Below, one piece after another: positions 60,080 to 64,000 of a stretch of 64,000 nt of DNA. The DNA comes from Glycomyces terrestris. Lineage in GTDB: Bacteria > Actinomycetota > Actinomycetes > Mycobacteriales > Micromonosporaceae. A model generated the notes under the pieces. The model was not told the DNA's origin and ran no database searches. It saw only the letters and a list, made by a program, of their open reading frames with translations. The stretch is from assembly GCF_003933745.1 (NCBI RefSeq), contig NZ_RSEB01000004.1:558001-622000 (forward strand), read 5' to 3'. The position numbers and the translations under genes were made by a program. Every line of letters begins with the position of its first letter. Positions within the stretch are counted from its first letter, which is position 1.

Positions 60080-62665
60080 ATGGGCGATCGGTACGAGGCG
60101 TTCTGCATGGCGGATCCGTCGTTCTACGACGCGATGCACTCCGAGGCGACGGCGGGCGCGTCGTACGCGGTGGCCGACCGGGACCTCCCGGAGGGCTGGC
60201 GCTGCACGGCGAAGGACGACTGGCTGACCGTCCGCCGGGAGGGGGCGGCGCTGCCGCTCCAGGGCTGGAAGATCCACGCCTCGGCGACGCTCGACGGGGC
60301 CGAGCGGGTCCTGGAGGCGGTGTGGGACTACTGCGTGCCGCGCGGCATCCAGTTCAAGTTCCTGCGCTCCCCGGGGGCGTTCCGGGCGCGGGTGTCGAAG
60401 TACGCGCCGCGCGGGTTCTCCGGGAAGCTCGTCACGGTCTACCCGGGCGACGACGCCGAGTGCGAGCGGATCCTGACCGAGCTCGGGGCCGAGCTCGAAG
60501 GGGTGCCGGGGCCGTACATCCTCAGCGACCTGCGCTGGGGCGCGGGCCCGCTGCACGTGCGGTACGGCGCGTTCGCGAACCGGTTCACGACCGACGCCTC
60601 CGGCGCGGTGGTGCCGGCGATCGAGGACGGCGAGGGCCGCCTGGTCGCCGACCGGCGCGACCCGGTGTTCCGGGTGCCGGAGTGGCTGGAGCTGCCGGCG
60701 TTCCTCGAACCGCACCTGAAGGCGCGCAACGCGGTCACGGTCACCGAGGTCCCGTACGCGATCGAGCGGGTCCTGCACTTCTCCAACGGCGGCGGCATCT
60801 ACCTGGCCCGGCACGACGACGGCCGGCAGGTGGTCCTCAAGGAGGGCCGCCCGCACGCGGGCCTGGACGCGTGGGGCGAGGACGCGGTGCGCCGCGTCGA
60901 GCGCGAGCACGAGGTCCTGTCGCGCCTGGCGGGCGTGCCGGGCGTCCCGGAGGTCTACGACCTGTTCTGGCTGGGCGAGCACCGGTTCATGGCGATGGAG
61001 TACGTCGAGGGCGAGGTGCTCTCCAAGGCGGTCGTCACCCGCTACCCGCTCATCGACGCGACCGCCGGGCCCGCCGAGTACGAGGCGTTCACCGCCTGGG
61101 CGACGGGCGTGTACGAGCGACTGGCGGCGATCGTCGCGGCCGTCCACGACCGCGGGCTCGCCTACGGGGACCTGCACCTGTTCAACGTCATGGTCCGGCC
61201 CGACGGCAGCCCGTGCCTGCTCGACTTCGAGGTGGCCGGCCCGGTGGACTCCGAGCGGCGGGCCGGCCTCGGCAACCAGGGCTTCGCGGCGCCGCGGTCG
61301 ACGGCCGGCGCCGAGGCGGACCGGTACTCGCTCGCGTGCATGAAGCTCGCGCTGTTCCTGCCGATGACGAACCTGCTCGGCCTGCACCGCCTCAAGGCGC
61401 GCCACTTCACCGAGATCATCACCCGGCACTTCCCGGTCGCCGCGGACTGGTTCGACGACGCGCTCGAACGCATCGCCCCGGCCGGATTCGCGTACGAGCC
61501 GCCCCGGATCGACACCGACCCCGGCTCGTGGCCCGGCGTGCGCGACGCGATCGCGAAGGCGGTCACCGCCAGCGCCACCCCGGACCGGGACGACCGGCTC
61601 TTCCCCGGCGACGTCGAGCAGTTCGAGTCGGGCGCGCTCGGCCTCGCGTTCGGCGCGGCGGGGGTCCTGTACGCGCTGGACGCGGCGGGCGCGGGCCGGT
61701 TCGAGGAGTACGAGGCGTGGCTGCGCGAGCGCGCGGTCCACCCGGCCTCGGGCTCCAGGCTGGGCCTCTACGACGGGCTCTTGGGCGCGGCGTTCGCCTT
61801 GGACCGCTTCGGGTACGCGCAGGACGCGCTCGACATCGCCGACATCGTGCTCCGCGAGGACTGGGAGACGCTCGGCGGCGACCTGTCCGGCGGCGTCTCC
61901 GGCATCGGCCTGGGACTGCTCCACCTCGGACTGTCGCGAGGGGAGCGGGGCCTGGCGGAGGCGGGGCTGCGCGCGGCCGCGATCGCCGCGGACCGGCTCG
62001 CGGCCGAGACCGGCACCGCGAGCGTGAGCGGCGGCGGCGAGCCGTGGGCGGGCCTGATGCGCGGCGGCGCGGGCCGGGCCGTGCTGTTCCTGCGCGCCGC
62101 CGAGGCGACCGGCGACGCGGGCTACCTCGACGCGGCCGAGGCCGCGCTCAAGGCCGACCTGCGGCGGACCGTGGTGCGGGACAACGGTTCCCTTGAGGTC
62201 GACGAGGGCTGGCGGACCATGCCGTACCTCGACGCCGGCAGCGTCGGCATCGGCCTGGCGCTGGACCTGTTCGCGGCCCACCGGTCCGTGCCCGAGTTCG
62301 CGCGGGCGTCCGAGGGCATCGCGGTCACCGCGTCCTCCCCCATGTACATCCTCCCCGGCCTGTTCACGGGCCGGGCGGGCATCCTCCTGTACCTCGCCTC
62401 GCGCAGCGCGGACCCCCTCGCGGACCCGCTGGTGCGCAGGCAGGCGGAGTCGCTCGCCTGGCACGCGCTGCCGTACGGCGACGGGATGGCGTTCCCCGGC
62501 ACCGGGCTGCTGCGCCTCTCGATGGACCTGGCCACCGGCGGCGCGGGCGTCCTGCTCGCCCTCGGCGCCCTGCACGGCGGCCCGGGACTTCCCCTGGTCC
62601 ACGGCGCCGCCGCCCCACAGACGCCCGCGCCGCAGGCGCGGGTCGAACAGATCATCTCCCGATGA
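60080..62665 (+). CDS. Class III lanthipeptide synthetase LanKC
   Basis: An 861-residue three-domain RamC/LabKC-type enzyme. The N-terminal lyase-like part (~1-215) is followed by a Ser/Thr-kinase-like domain (~220-480) with VVLKEGRPH (ATP Lys), YGDLHLFNVMV (catalytic loop) and LLDFEVAG (metal Asp). Residues ~530-850 form a LanC-like cyclase (GALGLAFGAAGVLYAL; GVSGIGLGLLHLGL; AGLMRGGAGRAVLFL; GTGLLRLSMDLATGGAGVLL). The cyclase lacks the zinc-binding Cys-Cys-His/Cys set, as expected for class III. It phosphorylates, dehydrates and cyclises Ser/Cys in the precursor encoded 20 bases downstream. ATG 60080 has GGGAGGG upstream; a GTG at 60041 would add 13 residues. Confidence 0.94.
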   Translation: MGDRYEAFCMADPSFYDAMHSEATAGASYAVADRDLPEGWRCTAKDDWLTVRREGAALPLQGWKIHASATLDGAERVLEAVWDYCVPRGIQFKFLRSPGAFRARVSKYAPRGFSGKLVTVYPGDDAECERILTELGAELEGVPGPYILSDLRWGAGPLHVRYGAFANRFTTDASGAVVPAIEDGEGRLVADRRDPVFRVPEWLELPAFLEPHLKARNAVTVTEVPYAIERVLHFSNGGGIYLARHDDGRQVVLKEGRPHAGLDAWGEDAVRRVEREHEVLSRLAGVPGVPEVYDLFWLGEHRFMAMEYVEGEVLSKAVVTRYPLIDATAGPAEYEAFTAWATGVYERLAAIVAAVHDRGLAYGDLHLFNVMVRPDGSPCLLDFEVAGPVDSERRAGLGNQGFAAPRSTAGAEADRYSLACMKLALFLPMTNLLGLHRLKARHFTEIITRHFPVAADWFDDALERIAPAGFAYEPPRIDTDPGSWPGVRDAIAKAVTASATPDRDDRLFPGDVEQFESGALGLAFGAAGVLYALDAAGAGRFEEYEAWLRERAVHPASGSRLGLYDGLLGAAFALDRFGYAQDALDIADIVLREDWETLGGDLSGGVSGIGLGLLHLGLSRGERGLAEAGLRAAAIAADRLAAETGTASVSGGGEPWAGLMRGGAGRAVLFLRAAEATGDAGYLDAAEAALKADLRRTVVRDNGSLEVDEGWRTMPYLDAGSVGIGLALDLFAAHRSVPEFARASEGIAVTASSPMYILPGLFTGRAGILLYLASRSADPLADPLVRRQAESLAWHALPYGDGMAFPGTGLLRLSMDLATGGAGVLLALGALHGGPGLPLVHGAAAPQTPAPQARVEQIISR

Positions 62666-62685
62666 CCTACGAAAGGAAGAAGAAC

Positions 62686-62835
62686 ATGGCTCTTCTCGAC
62701 CTCCAGGGCATGGACAACGGCGCGGCCGCGACCAAGGGCGGCGGCTCCAGCGCGAGCGGGCACTCCTGCCCCTCGAACCTGTCCGCGACCCTCTGCGGCG
62801 GCACCAGCGGGCTCTCCGTCCTGCTCTGCCACTAG
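62686..62835 (+). CDS. Class III lanthipeptide precursor (SapB/RamS-like)
   Basis: A 49-residue peptide, ATG 62686 with AAAGGAAG upstream. The leader MALLDLQGMDNGAAATKGGG carries the L-x-D-L-Q recognition motif shared by class III leaders. The core contains two copies of S-x-x-S-x-x-x-C: SNLSATLC (residues 30-37) and SGLSVLLC (41-48), followed by a single His. Each motif can give a labionin or lanthionine plus dehydroalanine ring, as in SapB and labyrinthopeptin. There is an extra Cys28 and several Ser at 21-27. The leader/core cut site is not obvious; around GGGSS (18-22) is possible. SapB-like products are surfactants for aerial growth. Confidence 0.93.
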   Translation: MALLDLQGMDNGAAATKGGGSSASGHSCPSNLSATLCGGTSGLSVLLCH

Positions 62836-62841
62836 CCGGTC

Positions 62842-62882
62842 GCCGCGGCCCCGGACAAGTCACCGATGTCCGGGGCCGCGGC
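62842..62882 (+). terminator. Strong hairpin after lanA
   Basis: A perfect 16-bp stem (62842-62857/62867-62882) with a 9-base loop, seven bases after the precursor stop. It is either a full terminator or a partial one giving excess precursor mRNA relative to the exporter gene downstream. Confidence 0.85.
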
Positions 62883-63299
62883 CCGTCCAACGCAGGGCCG
62901 GTGGGCTCGCGACAGCGTGTCATTGCGTTTCCGTCTCTACGGACCGGCCGCTCGGAACTCACGCGATCGCGACGGCAGCATGGATCGCCCAGATCCAAAC
63001 GCTTGCGCAGGCGCGTCGCTCAAGTCCCGCCCTCCAGGGCGGCGGGCGGCCCAGCGCCATGCGCTCGGGGCAGCGCATGTCGCCGCTCAGGCCCGTGATG
63101 GTGCTGCGGCACACGCCGATCCGGTTCCGGGCGGTACGACCGCAGAGGCTGCTGGGGACCCGGCGGTGCGTGGTTGCAAACGCGCGTGCTGAGGCGCCAC
63201 CCGCTCGCGGCAGAACACGCGATCACCTCCGTGCTCGCGGCAGGGCGTACGACACCGATCTCAACCAGTTGCGGCTGAACGCGAAAGGAGCAGGTGACG
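62883..63299. other. Intergenic region between lanA and exporter
   Basis: About 417 bases with no second precursor (no L-x-E/D-L-Q leader or SxxSxxxC core in any frame) and no other convincing gene. It should hold the promoter of the exporter gene. The only notable element is the 11-bp direct repeat at 63203-63243. Confidence 0.5.
63203..63243. repeat. 11-bp direct repeat, 30-bp period
   Basis: GCTCGCGGCAG occurs at 63203-63213 and 63233-63243, starts exactly 30 bp apart and about 57-97 bases before the exporter start. Could be two regulator-binding half-sites on the same DNA face. Confidence 0.35.
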
Positions 63300-64000
63300 A
63301 TGACCCGCGAACTCACTGCCGGACCGGCCACCTCCGTTGCGCGCCAGACCGATCCCTCCCCAGACCCACTCACGTTCGGGACTGCGGTGCGGCAGGCCAG
63401 GGCCTGGCTGCCGCTCATCGGGGCGGCGTCGCTGCTCGGCTCCCTCGGCATGCTCGCGCTGCCGCTCGCGCTCGCGGCGGCGGTCGACGCCGTAGCCTCC
63501 GGAAGGGACGCGACCGGGCCGGTGGCCCTCGCGACCGGACTGGTCGTCCTCGGCGTCCTGTGCGACCTCGCCGAATCATGGGCCGAGACCGCCTGCGCCG
63601 CAACCACTTCCGCGCGGCTTCGCACCGGGCTCGTCCGGCGCGTCCTCGCCGCTCCGCACCAGGTCGGCCGCTTCGACACCGGCGACCTCGTCGCCCGGAT
63701 CTCGGCGGGCGCCGCGGACGCGGCCCACGCCGGGCCGAGCGCGGTGAGCGCCGCCGCGGCGGTCCTGCCGCCCATCGGGAGCCTGGTGATCCTCATCTGG
63801 CTCGACTGGCGGCTCGCGGCGGCGTTCGGCGTCGGCCTCGCGCTGGTCGCAGTCGTGCTGCGGCTCTTCGCCAAGCAGACCGCGACCGCCGCCCTGCGCT
63901 ACCAGGAGGCGCAGGGGCAGATGGCGGCCCGTCTCACCGAAGCGCTCGAAGGCAGCCGCACGATCGCCGCAGCGGGCACCTTCGGGACCGAGATCCGCCG
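63300..64000 (+). CDS. ABC exporter for the lanthipeptide, 5' part
   Basis: The first 233 residues of a type I ABC exporter (RamA/RamB-like half transporter); the frame is open at the window end. The N-terminal ~40 residues are hydrophilic. Helices near LPLIGAASLLGSLGMLALPL, TGPVALATGLVVLGVLCDL, VLPPIGSLVILIWLDWRLAA and AAFGVGLALVAVVLRLFA, plus the coupling-helix-like ARLRTGLVRRVLAAPHQVGR, then FDTGDLVARI, are those of an ABC membrane domain. The nucleotide-binding domain lies beyond the edge. ATG 63300 has AAAGGAG upstream. By context it exports the modified peptide. Confidence 0.88.
   Translation, partial: MTRELTAGPATSVARQTDPSPDPLTFGTAVRQARAWLPLIGAASLLGSLGMLALPLALAAAVDAVASGRDATGPVALATGLVVLGVLCDLAESWAETACAATTSARLRTGLVRRVLAAPHQVGRFDTGDLVARISAGAADAAHAGPSAVSAAAAVLPPIGSLVILIWLDWRLAAAFGVGLALVAVVLRLFAKQTATAALRYQEAQGQMAARLTEALEGSRTIAAAGTFGTEIR

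Noticed and set aside
62866..63192. Possible second lanthipeptide precursor or small gene after lanA
   Set aside because: The frame has no leader motif, no SxxSxxxC core and starts inside the terminator hairpin.

Overview
The window is very G+C-rich, uses GTG and TTG starts freely, and packs genes into operons with 4-bp ATGA/GTGA overlaps. Its gene families (DnaE2, a ClgR/PopR-type regulator beside clpP genes, a mycothiol-associated TIGR03083 protein, CsoR-type copper sites, a SapB-like class III lanthipeptide locus) point to a filamentous actinomycete chromosome. The genus cannot be fixed from sequence alone. No rRNA, tRNA, CRISPR array, integrase or transposase was seen.

Layout. 1-9.4 kb: the 3' end of dnaE2, a sulfotransferase, a divergent TetR/DHA2 drug-efflux pair, a two-gene chloride channel/potassium channel operon, and a Cmx-type chloramphenicol exporter. 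9.4-14.0 kb: a 34-bp perfect palindrome, a small membrane protein, and a compact meroterpenoid-type cluster (type III PKS, acyl-CoA-dehydrogenase-fold oxidase, UbiA prenyltransferase, divergent UbiG-like methyltransferase). 14.2-25.5 kb: GlsB-like protein; FAD oxidoreductase/SRPBCC/micro-membrane-protein operon; a large secreted metallopeptidase-propeller fusion; a MerR/MFS pair; a phosphotransferase; katG with a palindromic operator.

26.8-38.3 kb (minus strand): a ten-gene, LacI-headed operon encoding a sugar-type ABC importer without its own ATPase, two ADP-ribosylglycohydrolases, a ribokinase, a barrel/FGE-sulfatase-like fusion, a class III CoA-transferase and a CitE-like lyase. The simplest reading is import and dismantling of a ribosylated or glycosylated compound. 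38.4-43.7 kb: ArsR/AHSA1 pair and a copper operon (copZ, secreted His-rich protein, copA) behind a CsoR-like operator.

44.1-49.9 kb looks compositionally different and carries a membrane-anchored NACHT NTPase coupled to a six-helix membrane protein, facing an unrecognised 746-residue membrane-tailed protein coupled to a GNAT-like enzyme. This is a candidate defence/conflict island. 50.2-51.8 kb: ClgR/PopR-like regulator and a clpP pair in which one subunit has lost its catalytic Ser and His. 51.9-59.8 kb: TetR-controlled hydrolase, a secreted phosphodiesterase-lectin, an ECF41/SigJ module with an oxidoreductase and DoxX protein, and a DUF2264 protein.

60.1-64.0 kb: a class III lanthipeptide locus: LanKC synthetase, a 49-residue precursor with two SxxSxxxC motifs, a strong hairpin, and the first third of an ABC exporter that runs off the window.
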